DNA of 41,505 nucleotides from Gordonia sp. 'Campus' (GTDB lineage Bacteria; Actinomycetota; Actinomycetes; Mycobacteriales; Mycobacteriaceae). This document shows positions 26,086 to 33,799 of this stretch, piece by piece (the first letter of the stretch is position 1; the number at the start of each line of letters is the position of its first letter). The position numbers and the translations under genes are program-made. Location: NCBI RefSeq assembly GCF_022206305.1, contig NZ_JAKOIW010000011.1, positions 9,057-50,561 of the forward strand, read 5' to 3'. Under the pieces are notes generated by a model that worked only from the letters and a program-made list of their open reading frames with translations, was not told where the DNA came from and searched no databases.

Positions 26086-26934
26086 TCAGAACGGGAAGTC
26101 GGGCCCACACACCATCGGGACCCGATGAGCGGGGTCGAGGGCGTTGCGGACCAGCGCGGCGACGGTCGGGGAGTAGGCCATGCCGACGTGACCGATCCTC
26201 GACGACGGGCACACGTCCTGGACCACCGTGTTCGTGACGTTCGGCCCCGGAGGCATGAGCGTGAGCACGTATGGCGTCGAGATCTCGTCGAACCGGGTCG
26301 CCAGATTGACGTACTCGATCGAGGGATGTCTCGGACCCCAGTAGCTCTGACCGGGAGCGCGTGCGGGCAACCGGTCGGTGATCGCGCCGACGCGTGAGTA
26401 TCCGCGGTTCGACGCCGACAGTCCGACGATGGTGCCCACCTGATCGGCGCGGCCGGGAAGCTGGGTGACGAGTTGGGCGATCGCGCCGCCCTGGCTGTGG
26501 CCGACGAAGTCGACCTTCGCAGCGCCGGTGGCCGCCAGGACCCGCCCGACGAAGGCCGAGACCGCGCGTGCGGACCGCTCCTTGTTCCCCAGGCCGCCGG
26601 TGTTACCGCTCCAACTGGTCTGACCGTAGGTCAGGCTGAAGACGCAGTAGCCCGCGTTGGCCAGGGTCGGGGCCAGGTAGGCCCAGTTCGCGCTCTGGTT
26701 CATGGCGGTCGCGTGCAACAGCACCACAGGGTGTCGCCCGGAGCGGTCGCGACAGTCGAAGCGGTTGGCGCCGGCAGGCGACTCCGATGCCGGGCTCAGA
26801 TAGCGCGTGGCGATGGCGGTCGTCGCGTCGGTGGATACCGGGAACGGTGCGGCGTGCGCGGTGCCTGCGGCCAAGGACAGGCACACCGCCACCGCGCTCA
26901 TGGCCGACACGACTCCGGATCGGATGCGGTTCAT
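26086..26934 (-). CDS. Secreted lipase/triacylglycerol hydrolase
   Basis: 282 residues from ATG (complement of 26932-26934); a GTG 11 codons upstream at 26967 is possible. A signal peptide (VVSAMSAVAVCLSLAAGTAHA, cleavage before APFPV after residue 28) gives export. The mature enzyme has HATAMNQSANW after a beta strand (VVLLHA), nucleophile Ser147 in GHSQGG, and later Asp/His near the C-terminus. Four mature cysteines (C61, C97, CPSS, VCGP) could form two disulfides, typical of actinobacterial class-2 lipases (LipA-like). No neighbouring foldase. Probably acts on environmental lipids. Confidence 0.88.
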   Translation of the reverse strand: MNRIRSGVVSAMSAVAVCLSLAAGTAHAAPFPVSTDATTAIATRYLSPASESPAGANRFDCRDRSGRHPVVLLHATAMNQSANWAYLAPTLANAGYCVFSLTYGQTSWSGNTGGLGNKERSARAVSAFVGRVLAATGAAKVDFVGHSQGGAIAQLVTQLPGRADQVGTIVGLSASNRGYSRVGAITDRLPARAPGQSYWGPRHPSIEYVNLATRFDEISTPYVLTLMPPGPNVTNTVVQDVCPSSRIGHVGMAYSPTVAALVRNALDPAHRVPMVCGPDFPF

Positions 26935-26986
26935 GAACGGATTGTCGCCGATGTTGTTCTCGTCCACGGCGCTTCGGTGACTGTCG

Positions 26987-27583
26987 TCAGGTGTCGCGAC
27001 GGAGGAATTCGACGCCGCGCGGCGACAACTCGTACCCGACGACGAGGCTGTCGGTCAGCCCCATCGTCTTGAGCTTGGTGATGTCCTGCTTCAAACCTTC
27101 TCTGTCCCTGCCGAGTTCGGCAGCGAGATCGGTCGAGACGACGCCGGGCCTGCGTCCGATGAGGTCCAGGACCTCGCGTGTCCACTGCCCGCGCTTGGAG
27201 CGTGCGTCCATGCGATCGAGACGGGTCCGTATCTCGGCGACATCGTCGTCGGAGAGATTGTCGTCGGCGCGCAGAGCGATCCTCGGGTCTTCGCCGATGC
27301 ACTGCAGGCCGATGCGGTAGGTCGGATTGTGGACGTTTACGCACAGGGTCGCCCGTAGGGCATCGGCGTCGTCGAATCCCGCCCGGCGCGCTTCCTGCTC
27401 GGAGATCCGCTCGGGGTCGACGCGTTCGAGCGAGGTCACCTCGATCACGTGCGTCTGTGCGATGAAGCTCGAACCGGGACGTATGCGGGCATGACCCCAT
27501 CGCCGAAAGGCGAGGTCGACGGTTCCGTCGGCGACCCCGCGGACAACTGCGGCCGTGAGAAGCACGTCTTCGACGATAGCCAC
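26987..27583 (-). CDS. ASCH-domain protein with C-terminal winged helix
   Basis: 198 residues using the GTG whose complement is 27581-27583; the frame is open upstream without a good start and GTG at 27565 is an alternative. The first 110 residues match the ASCH (ASC-1 homology) pattern: TVDLAFRRWGHARIRPGSSF, HVIEVTSLERVDPERI, a PUA-like RNA-binding barrel. The remainder is helical with a winged-helix-like segment (REVLDLIGRRPGVVSTDLAAEL, LKQDITKLKTMGLTDSL). RNA- or DNA-linked regulation is plausible; I know of no assigned function. Confidence 0.75.
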   Translation of the reverse strand: MAIVEDVLLTAAVVRGVADGTVDLAFRRWGHARIRPGSSFIAQTHVIEVTSLERVDPERISEQEARRAGFDDADALRATLCVNVHNPTYRIGLQCIGEDPRIALRADDNLSDDDVAEIRTRLDRMDARSKRGQWTREVLDLIGRRPGVVSTDLAAELGRDREGLKQDITKLKTMGLTDSLVVGYELSPRGVEFLRRDT

Positions 27584-27752
27584 CGCAACGACCGTGCGTA
27601 GGGCGGTGTTCGGGGCCTGTCGCCCCTGTGGACGACAGCTGAGACGTTCCTGAGAGCTGTTGTAAGGTTGCCCGAGGTCAGCGACGGCAATGCCGACGTG
27701 TTCGGGGGGACCCCCTGCGTCGTGCTGTCGTTGAGCGCAACTGAACGACGAC
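27584..27752. promoter_or_regulatory. Divergent control region (169 bp)
   Basis: Non-coding gap between the ASCH gene and the plus-strand membrane protein. Contains TGTAAGGTTGCCCGAG around 27660-27676, but no convincing -10/-35 pair or palindrome was found. Confidence 0.35.
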
Positions 27753-28664
27753 ATGATCACCGGCCGGGGGGAGGGATCTTTGGTGCCGCCGCGCGCTCCC
27801 GCACTGTGGTTTGCCGACGTTCCGCCGATGCCCGCCGTCGATGCGACTCCCGCAGCCGATCTGGCCGCTCACCTGGCTCGATACCGATCAGTCGACGCAG
27901 TTCACGACGCCACATCTTCCTCGGCGGTGGCGGTTCTCGAGCGTCCCGTGGGCCCCGTCGAGCAACCAGATCGAGCGCCGGTCACCACAATTGAGACGGT
28001 CGCACCCCGGTCATCCTCCGACCTCGAAGCATTCTTGGCGGATGCGGAGAAGTCGGTACGTGCCAAGCGTGGCGGTGCGTCCAGCCGGGCGGGGGTCGTT
28101 CGTGCACGACTCGGTTCGCGACTGTGGATCGCCGGTGTGGCAGCAGCATTATTTGTGATTGTCGCCACAGTCGCGGGCGTGATCCTCGTGGCGGGAGGCG
28201 ACGCGGACGAACCGTCAGTCGCCTTGACGCCGAGTGTTGACTCGACCTCGACACCTGGCGGCGCATCGACACCTCCGGTCGCCAGTGAGGCGGCGTGCAC
28301 GCAGCGTCCGGTGGGTGCCGGGACCACGGTGTCCGACGGTGACGACGCCGGGAATCAGGAGTCGGGCGCCGGGGCGATTCGCGCGTTCAACCACGCCTAC
28401 TACGTACTGCGGTCGGCTAAGGCGGCGCGTGCAGTCGCCGTACCGGGGGCGGTCGCATCCGAGTACGTGATGCAGCAGTACATCAACCAGCGGCCGCTGG
28501 GGACCAAGCACTGTCTGACGGTCGCCGATCGCGGACCGGGCGAGTACTCGGTGGTGCTCACCGAACTGCAGCCCGACGCCGCGCCCATCACCTATCGCCA
28601 GGTCATTCGCACGACGACCACCGGCGGCAAGTCCTACATCCAGTCCATCCGCTCGGTCGAATGA
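27753..28664 (+). CDS. Single-pass membrane protein with exported C-terminal domain
   Basis: 303 residues from ATG 27753; GTG 27783 is an alternative. Residues 1-124 are soluble and Ala/Pro-rich (WFADVPPMPAVDATPAADL). One membrane helix at about 125-148 (WIAGVAAALFVIVATVAGVI) is followed by a Ser/Thr/Pro linker and an exported domain of about 120 residues with two cysteines (ACTQRPVG; HCLTVAD). Its closing strands (YSVVLTELQPDAAPITYRQV...SYIQSIR) look like an NTF2/VirB8-type fold, which is an inference from pattern only. Possibly related to DUF8176 proteins of actinobacterial secretion or conjugation loci, from memory and not verifiable here. Confidence 0.65.
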   Translation: MITGRGEGSLVPPRAPALWFADVPPMPAVDATPAADLAAHLARYRSVDAVHDATSSSAVAVLERPVGPVEQPDRAPVTTIETVAPRSSSDLEAFLADAEKSVRAKRGGASSRAGVVRARLGSRLWIAGVAAALFVIVATVAGVILVAGGDADEPSVALTPSVDSTSTPGGASTPPVASEAACTQRPVGAGTTVSDGDDAGNQESGAGAIRAFNHAYYVLRSAKAARAVAVPGAVASEYVMQQYINQRPLGTKHCLTVADRGPGEYSVVLTELQPDAAPITYRQVIRTTTTGGKSYIQSIRSVE

Positions 28665-28701
28665 GTTACCGCCCAGCCTGTCCGGGCGCCTAGAGAGGTA
28701 G

Positions 28702-29913
28702 ATGAGAATGAGTCACAGTCGGGGTCGGCATCGTAAGCGTCGTGTGCCGAGTGGTCCGTTGTTGTCGGTGACGTCGGCGGTGGTTGCGGTGTCGATCACT
28801 GCGGGAACCGGTGCGGCGTTTGCGGTTCCGGAGCAGGGTGGTACTGATCCGACCGATACCGCTCCGAGTCAGGGCGGTACGAGTCCGGGTGATGTGACTC
28901 CGGGTGTCGGTGCGGGTGCCGAGGCGAATGTGGAGCCTGTTGTGGTGCCTGGTCCGGGTAGTATTCCGGGTCCGCCGGTGGAGGCGCCGTATCAGGCGTA
29001 CACCGCGCCGGGGTCGCAGTCGTATGACGAGCCGTATACGCCGTTGATCAACAATCGGGTGGCTCCTCGTGTTGCTCCGCCGGTTCGGCCGATTGCGCCG
29101 CCGCCGGAGAAGATTCGTGTGGGCAACTTTGTCACCGACATTCCGGAGGGCATGTCGAAGCGGGATGTGAACTCGATCAATGCGTGGTCGGCTTATGGTG
29201 AGGCCAAGATTGCGCAGGGTCTGATTTCTGCTGGTGTTCCTGAGGATGAGGCCACTCGTCGTGCCGCGGCGACGATCATCGGTGTGATGGCCGGTGGTAC
29301 CGCTGGTGCTGTCGCGCTTGGTATTCCGTCGGCGGTTGTGGGGGCGGTCGGGGGAGCGGGAGTTGGCGCGGTTACCGGGCTTATTGTTGGTTCGTTGCCT
29401 CCGTACTACGCCCTTGGCGGACCCGGGGCAGCGATAGGTGCTGGTGCGGGTGCTGCAATCGGGGGCATCGGTGTTGGCGCTGCCGGCGCAGCGCTCGGAT
29501 TTGCCATCGGCGGTACTGCTGGCGGATTGCTCGCGTACTCGCTCGGAGCCGGAGATCCGGGTGCGAACCCTGACGAGCCATGGCGCCAGAACGGCCCGCG
29601 TCATGCGCTGCCGGAATATGGACCGAATCAGTTCGAGTTTCATTTGCCATCGGACCAGGCACGTCTTTCGGGGCTCCCTGCTGTCGACTATGTGGTGAAC
29701 CACCGCGGCGACGTAGACGCGCGGGTCGGTGCGTCGACGTTCAAATGGTCAGGCGTGCAGGCGCGTTTGCCCTACGCAGTGCTGGGTCCGCATGCTGAGA
29801 AGTCAGTCCGTGACTGGACACGGGCGCAATCTGAAAGTCTCAAGAATGCCGTCCCGGGTAGTGACGTGTTGTGGCCAAAAGAAGATGACGACAGCAGCTC
29901 GCTAAGGCAATGA
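28702..29913 (+). CDS. Secreted glycine-zipper protein (insoluble-domain-protein-like)
   Basis: 403 residues from ATG 28702 (an alternative Met two codons on), AGAGAGGTAG upstream. Basic N-terminus RGRHRKRRVP, a signal helix (LLSVTSAVVAVSITAGTGAAFA) cleaved after about residue 41, then a Gly/Pro/Thr linker of about 100 residues, a folded stretch (ISAGVPEDEATRRAAATI) and a very glycine/alanine-rich hydrophobic region (about 190-293; for example GGTAGAVALGIPSAVVGAVG and AAIGAGAGAAIGGIGVGAAG) with regular GxxxG/A spacing, i.e. glycine zippers. The C-terminal 100 residues are a charged soluble domain. No family certain; I recall the RefSeq name insoluble domain protein for similar proteins. Codon use in the first 690 bp is T-ending and unlike its neighbours. 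Confidence 0.7.
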   Translation: MRMSHSRGRHRKRRVPSGPLLSVTSAVVAVSITAGTGAAFAVPEQGGTDPTDTAPSQGGTSPGDVTPGVGAGAEANVEPVVVPGPGSIPGPPVEAPYQAYTAPGSQSYDEPYTPLINNRVAPRVAPPVRPIAPPPEKIRVGNFVTDIPEGMSKRDVNSINAWSAYGEAKIAQGLISAGVPEDEATRRAAATIIGVMAGGTAGAVALGIPSAVVGAVGGAGVGAVTGLIVGSLPPYYALGGPGAAIGAGAGAAIGGIGVGAAGAALGFAIGGTAGGLLAYSLGAGDPGANPDEPWRQNGPRHALPEYGPNQFEFHLPSDQARLSGLPAVDYVVNHRGDVDARVGASTFKWSGVQARLPYAVLGPHAEKSVRDWTRAQSESLKNAVPGSDVLWPKEDDDSSSLRQ

Positions 29914-29969
29914 TTTGTGAGGCGTGAAACTAGTGTCGAAAATCTGTGTACCGATGAAGAGAGTGTGAG

Positions 29970-30455
29970 ATGAAGAAGCCAGTGGTGGCAATTTGCGTTG
30001 CGGTAGTTGCCCTGTTCAGTGTCTTGCTCGGCGCAGGGCACGCATCCGCTGCTCCGATGCAGAACTTCAGTACCAACGGTACGACGTTCGGCACATTCGG
30101 CGACCATTCGTTCTGTCGCGGTGCGATTACATACAAAGTCGACGCCGCGCCCAATAAGCGCGGGGTCGTCCGGGTCACCGCGACTTCCCACGGGTTCTCG
30201 GGTCAGGGCCCGAGCTGGGTTCGAAACCCCAATTGCCGCTTTTTATTCCGATCTGCCTTCACGAGCGTCAGAGGGTTGGACCTGGAGAAGTGGACGACCG
30301 GATCATTCGGACCTGAGCGTGGCCACAAGAAGGTATGGGAAGTTGTGACTGGCTCGGGCCCGGCGACGGTAGGTATCACCACCTATGCCGTCAACAGTGC
30401 CGTTCGTGTTCCTCAAGCGCCGGCTGGTCCTGCATTCTTCATGCTGGTGCCGTAG
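29970..30455 (+). CDS. Small secreted two-cysteine protein A
   Basis: 161 residues from ATG 29970, preceded by GAGAGTGTGAG. Signal peptide MKKPVVAICVAVVALFSVLL with cleavage after ASA (residue 27). The mature part is Gly/aromatic-rich beta-like sequence with two cysteines, Cys49 (FGDHSFCRG) and Cys89 (NPNCRFLF), likely one disulfide, then GLDLEKWTTGSFGPERGHKKVWEVVTGSGP and a conserved FFMLVP end. A paralogue follows at 30498, so a repeated secreted family. No function known. Base composition is less GC-rich than the housekeeping genes. Confidence 0.75.
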   Translation: MKKPVVAICVAVVALFSVLLGAGHASAAPMQNFSTNGTTFGTFGDHSFCRGAITYKVDAAPNKRGVVRVTATSHGFSGQGPSWVRNPNCRFLFRSAFTSVRGLDLEKWTTGSFGPERGHKKVWEVVTGSGPATVGITTYAVNSAVRVPQAPAGPAFFMLVP

Positions 30456-30497
30456 TCGCTCTATTCAACTCTTCTGGGCCTATCGAAAGGTATTGTG

Positions 30498-30980
30498 ATG
30501 ACGAAGATCTTCGCGTTGTTTACCGCGCTCGCCGTGGCGGCCGTCCTCTGTAGTGTTAACGCCGTTCAGGCGGGAGCGGCTCCGATTCCCCAGGTTTCGC
30601 CTACCGGCTATAACTTCGGAATTTTCGGTGACCACTCGTACTGCCGAGGCGCGGTCAATGTCACGCTGGGTGCACCCAAGGGCAAGCGTGGCGTCGTCAG
30701 GGTCACGGTGCGCTCGCACGGGTTCACCGGGGCTGGGGCGAGTTGGAAGCGAAATCCGAATTGTCGAGTGCTGTTCGGTAACTACTACACCAGCATTCGG
30801 GGCTACAACCTGGAAAAGTGGGTTACCGCGTCGTTCGGCCCACGTGCGGGCGAGAAGAAGGTGTGGGAGATCAACACAGGTTCAGGTCCGGCCAGTCTGG
30901 GCTTCGGTGGCTTCTCGCCCAACAGCCCGGTTCGAGTTCCGTCCGGTTACGGTTCGACCATCTACATGCTCGTTCCCTAA
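30498..30980 (+). CDS. Small secreted two-cysteine protein B (paralogue)
   Basis: 160 residues from ATG 30498 (GTG 30495 directly before is possible; AAAGG lies about 6 bp upstream). The same layout as the preceding gene: signal peptide ending QAGA|AP, FGDHSYCRG and NPNCRVLF with the two cysteines conserved in spacing, GYNLEKWVTASFGP, KKVWEINTGSGPASLG and the YMLVP terminus. Visual identity over the mature part is roughly 55%, so this is an old tandem duplication with divergence. The pair may form a heteromer or be variants binding different partners. Confidence 0.78.
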   Translation: MTKIFALFTALAVAAVLCSVNAVQAGAAPIPQVSPTGYNFGIFGDHSYCRGAVNVTLGAPKGKRGVVRVTVRSHGFTGAGASWKRNPNCRVLFGNYYTSIRGYNLEKWVTASFGPRAGEKKVWEINTGSGPASLGFGGFSPNSPVRVPSGYGSTIYMLVP

Positions 30981-30986
30981 CTCCAG

Positions 30987-31694
30987 ATGACCAACCCAAC
31001 CACCCCACGCGACGGCGACCCGCAGGCCTGGGCCGAGCGGGCCGTCGTCGTGTGCGGGACAGCCGGCGGCGTTGGGACATCGGTTGTTTCGGCTTTGCTT
31101 GCCGAGCATCGGGCGTCGTCGACGCTCGGGTTGCTCTCATGGTGGGTGGACGCCTCGGGCAACGATTGCGACATCGAGCTGCGACTGCGTGGTTCGGGGA
31201 ATCAGGAACTGCTCCGCACGGCGTCGGGGACCGGACTCTGGCTCCCGCCCGATGATGCGACGGCCACCGACGCCGTCGTCGAAACGTGGCGGCAGGGCGC
31301 GGTTCCCGTCGTCGACGCCGGCGCGCACCCGCTCACGCTGCTGCCCGAGCTCGCCGAAGACGACCTCCCGAACCTCACTCCGGTTCTTGTCATCGCCGCG
31401 CGACCCGACCTGCTCAACCGCGCCCGCGTCGTTTTCGCCGAATGGGACCGGGCAGGCGTACTCGAGAAGACGATCGTCGTCATCTCCTCACAGACACCGG
31501 CCACCCATAACGACGGGCTCGCCGACATGTTGGTCAATGTGGTGTCGGGGGCGGTCGGTGGCGTGATCGGCCTCGACTACGACCCCGTCATCGGCGCGGG
31601 TACCGCCCTCGACCAAGACGCGCGTCGCGGCTTCCTCTCGGCGACACACCAAGCGATCGCAACACTCGCCGCGGCGACCACCAATCGGAGCTGA
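30987..31694 (+). CDS. ParA/MinD-like protein with degenerate P-loop
   Basis: 235 residues from ATG 30987, only 6 bp after the preceding stop, so in the same transcript. An opening strand and loop VVVCGTAGGVGTSVVSALLAEH is a P-loop of ParA/MinD type (consensus KGGVGKTT), but both lysines are missing. Later strands VPVVDAGAHPL and LTPVLVIAARPDLLNRARVVF match the MinD switch II and base-binding elements. Probably a non-hydrolysing relative, or nucleotide binding is altered. Resembles Ssd/CpaE-type and secretion-locus proteins. No signal peptide, so cytoplasmic partner of the secreted proteins. Confidence 0.62.
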   Translation: MTNPTTPRDGDPQAWAERAVVVCGTAGGVGTSVVSALLAEHRASSTLGLLSWWVDASGNDCDIELRLRGSGNQELLRTASGTGLWLPPDDATATDAVVETWRQGAVPVVDAGAHPLTLLPELAEDDLPNLTPVLVIAARPDLLNRARVVFAEWDRAGVLEKTIVVISSQTPATHNDGLADMLVNVVSGAVGGVIGLDYDPVIGAGTALDQDARRGFLSATHQAIATLAAATTNRS

Positions 31695-31744
31695 ACCGCG
31701 CCCACCCTTTCGCAAAACCGGTGAAGCGGGCAGCATGGGGCGGT

Positions 31745-32416
31745 ATGACCGGCTCAACCCGCTCACCGCTCACCACCGCCCAGGCCGCCGAGATGGTGGC
31801 CGATCCCTGGCGCGTCATCGCCGACAGGCTCGCCGCCGCCTACACGACCGGCTCGATGGTGCGCGGCGGTGAGTTCGTCGCGAAGATCATCGACGCCGCC
31901 GAGGAGGCGAATCACCACCCGGACATAGACCTCCGCTACGGCACAGTGCATCTCGTGCTGACCACGCACAGTGCGCATCAGCTCACGGAAGCCGATGTCG
32001 CGCTGGCGAACCGGATCACCGGTATCGCCGCAGACCTCGGTCTTGAACCGGCCACCGCGCCGGTGACCCAGTTCAACCTGGCCATCGACGCCCTCGACAT
32101 CCCGGCGATCCGGCCGTTCTGGAAAGCGGTGCTGGGTTACGGCGACGCCACTGAGCGCGAACCCGTCGACCTTGTCGACCCAGCCGGCCGGCTGCCCAGC
32201 GTCTGGTTCCAGCAGATGGACGAGCCGCGCCCGCAGCGCAGCCGAATGCACGTCGACCTGTGGATTCCCACCGACGAGCTCCACGAGCGACTGCAAGCCG
32301 CTATCACCGCCGGCGGACAACTGCTCACCGACGAGTACGCTCCCGCCTTCTGGGTGCTTGCCGACGCGGAAGGCAACGAGGTGTGCCTGTGCACCTGGCA
32401 GGACCAGAACTACTGA
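31745..32416 (+). CDS. Pterin-4a-carbinolamine dehydratase fused to a VOC domain
   Basis: 223 residues from ATG 31745 (the frame is open upstream but lacks a start with ribosome site). Residues about 20-105 are PCD-like: EEANHHPDIDLRYGTVHLVL with the HH...P...H signature (EANHHPD) and LTEADVALANRI. Residues about 110-223 form a VOC-like domain (FNLAIDALDIPAIRPFWKAVLGYG; DPAGRLPSVWFQQMDEP; FWVLADAEGNEVCLCTW). PCD recycles 4a-hydroxytetrahydropterin or serves as a coactivator; the fusion suggests that the VOC part binds a product or metal. It is convergent with malic enzyme over a large inverted repeat. Confidence 0.88.
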   Translation: MTGSTRSPLTTAQAAEMVADPWRVIADRLAAAYTTGSMVRGGEFVAKIIDAAEEANHHPDIDLRYGTVHLVLTTHSAHQLTEADVALANRITGIAADLGLEPATAPVTQFNLAIDALDIPAIRPFWKAVLGYGDATEREPVDLVDPAGRLPSVWFQQMDEPRPQRSRMHVDLWIPTDELHERLQAAITAGGQLLTDEYAPAFWVLADAEGNEVCLCTWQDQNY

Positions 32417-32467
32417 CCCTGATCGCGCTGATGGGCTGGTAGCCGGCCCGCGCCGAAACGCGCCTCT

Positions 32468-32560
32468 GAAAAGCGCCCCTGAAAACCGCCCTCCAGCGGG
32501 CGACCGACGGTTATGTGTCATCGGGTCGCTTCTGATGGGCGGTTTTCAGGGGCGGTTTTC
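32468..32560. repeat. Long inverted repeat between convergent genes
   Basis: Arms 32468-32491 and 32537-32560 are 24 bp and pair at 23 positions; 16 bp (32476-32491 with 32537-32552) are perfect. The 45-nt spacer itself has a smaller hairpin. It lies between the stops of the PCD-VOC gene and malic enzyme, so it may be a shared terminator or a repeat remnant. Each arm contains an internal duplication of a CCCTGAAAA-like unit. Confidence 0.8.
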
Positions 32561-32578
32561 GGGTGGGTGAGGCCTCGA

Positions 32579-33799
32579 CTACGAGCAGTGCCCCTCCGCA
32601 CGGGCGACATCGGCGACGGCCGCTGCGACGGCCGGGGCGACCCGGTCGTCGAGCGGGCTGGGCACGATGCGATCGGCGCGCAGGTCATCGGCGACGACCG
32701 AGAAGATGGCCTCTGCCGCAGCGATTTTCATGCCCTCGCTGATGCGGCGTGCGCCGGCGTCGAGGGCGCCCTTGAAGACGCCGGGGAAGGCGAGCACGTT
32801 GTTGATCTGGTTCGGAAAGTCGCTGCGGCCGGTCGCGACGATCGCGGCATACTTGGCCGCGGCCTCCGGATGGATCTCCGGGTCGGGGTTCGACAGCGCG
32901 AAGACGATCGAATCGTCGTTCATCGACGCGATGAGCTCTTCGGGGATGAGGCCCGCCGACACACCGATGAAGACATCGGCCCCGGCGAGCGCCTCGACCG
33001 CGCCGCCGGTCAGCCCGCGCGGGTTGGTGCGCGAGGCAAGCTCGGATTTCGACTCGTTCAGTCCGTCGCGACCCTGGGACACGATGCCCTTGGAGTCCAA
33101 CACCACGACGTCGGAGATACCCACTGCCAGAAGGATGTTCGCGCAGGCGACGCCCGCGGCTCCGGCGCCGGAGATCACGACCTTGAGGTCGGCGAGGTCG
33201 CGGCCGAGGTGGGTCGTCGCGCCCTTGAGGGCGGCGAGGACGACGATCGCGGTGCCGTGCTGGTCGTCGTGCATGACCGGGCAGTCGAGGGCCTCGATGA
33301 CGCGACGTTCGATCTCGAAGCAGCGGGGCGCGGAGATGTCCTCGAGGTTCACGGCGCCGAAGCTCGGACGCAGCCGGATGAGGGTCTCGACGATCTCGTC
33401 AGGATCCTGGGTGTCGAGCACGATCGGGATCGAGTTGAGCCCGGCGAAGCTGCGGAACAGCGCGGACTTGCCCTCCATGACCGGCAGCGAGGCGCGCGGG
33501 CCGATGTCGCCGAGTCCCAGAACTGCCGATCCGTCACTGACGACGGCCACCAGGCGATCGGTCCAGGTGTACTTGTTCACCAGGGTGGCGTCGGTGTCGA
33601 TCGCGCGCGACACCTGGGCCACGCCCGGGGTGTAGGCGATCGACAGGTCGCGCTGGGTGTCGATGGGTGCGCGCAGCTCCACCGAGAGTTTGCCGCCGAC
33701 ATGCGCCAAGAAGATCTCTTCGTCGGTGATGGGGTGATCGGCGATCGTGGGTTCGGTGTAGGGGGTCTCACCCATACGTGTGTCCTCCGTGCTCGTCAC
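32579..33799 (-). CDS. NAD(P)-dependent malic enzyme
   Basis: 406 residues using the GTG complementary to 33797-33799, with AGGAGG 5 bp before it. Oxidatively decarboxylates malate to pyruvate. Conserved elements: LSIAYTPGVAQVSRAI, active-site HDDQHGTAIVVLAAL, EDISAPRCFEIE, the Rossmann glycine motif SGAGAAGVACA, FALSNPDPE and the C-terminal GRSDFPNQINNVLAFPGVF. The short bacterial MaeB/Mez-type domain only (no phosphotransacetylase extension). Convergent with the PCD-VOC gene; divergent from the GntR regulator. Confidence 0.95.
   Translation of the reverse strand: MTSTEDTRMGETPYTEPTIADHPITDEEIFLAHVGGKLSVELRAPIDTQRDLSIAYTPGVAQVSRAIDTDATLVNKYTWTDRLVAVVSDGSAVLGLGDIGPRASLPVMEGKSALFRSFAGLNSIPIVLDTQDPDEIVETLIRLRPSFGAVNLEDISAPRCFEIERRVIEALDCPVMHDDQHGTAIVVLAALKGATTHLGRDLADLKVVISGAGAAGVACANILLAVGISDVVVLDSKGIVSQGRDGLNESKSELASRTNPRGLTGGAVEALAGADVFIGVSAGLIPEELIASMNDDSIVFALSNPDPEIHPEAAAKYAAIVATGRSDFPNQINNVLAFPGVFKGALDAGARRISEGMKIAAAEAIFSVVADDLRADRIVPSPLDDRVAPAVAAAVADVARAEGHCS

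Noticed and set aside
28690..29703. Open frame antisense to the glycine-zipper gene, rich in RRRNRPNRRSNTR
   Set aside because: The plus strand has a signal peptide and coherent domain order; the antisense frame is an Arg/Asn/Thr-rich shadow of the T-ending codons.
25813..31694. Genomic island integrated at tRNA-Thr
   Set aside because: The tRNA 3' end points to the left, no integrase or duplicated tRNA end is seen, and the odd genes are to the right.
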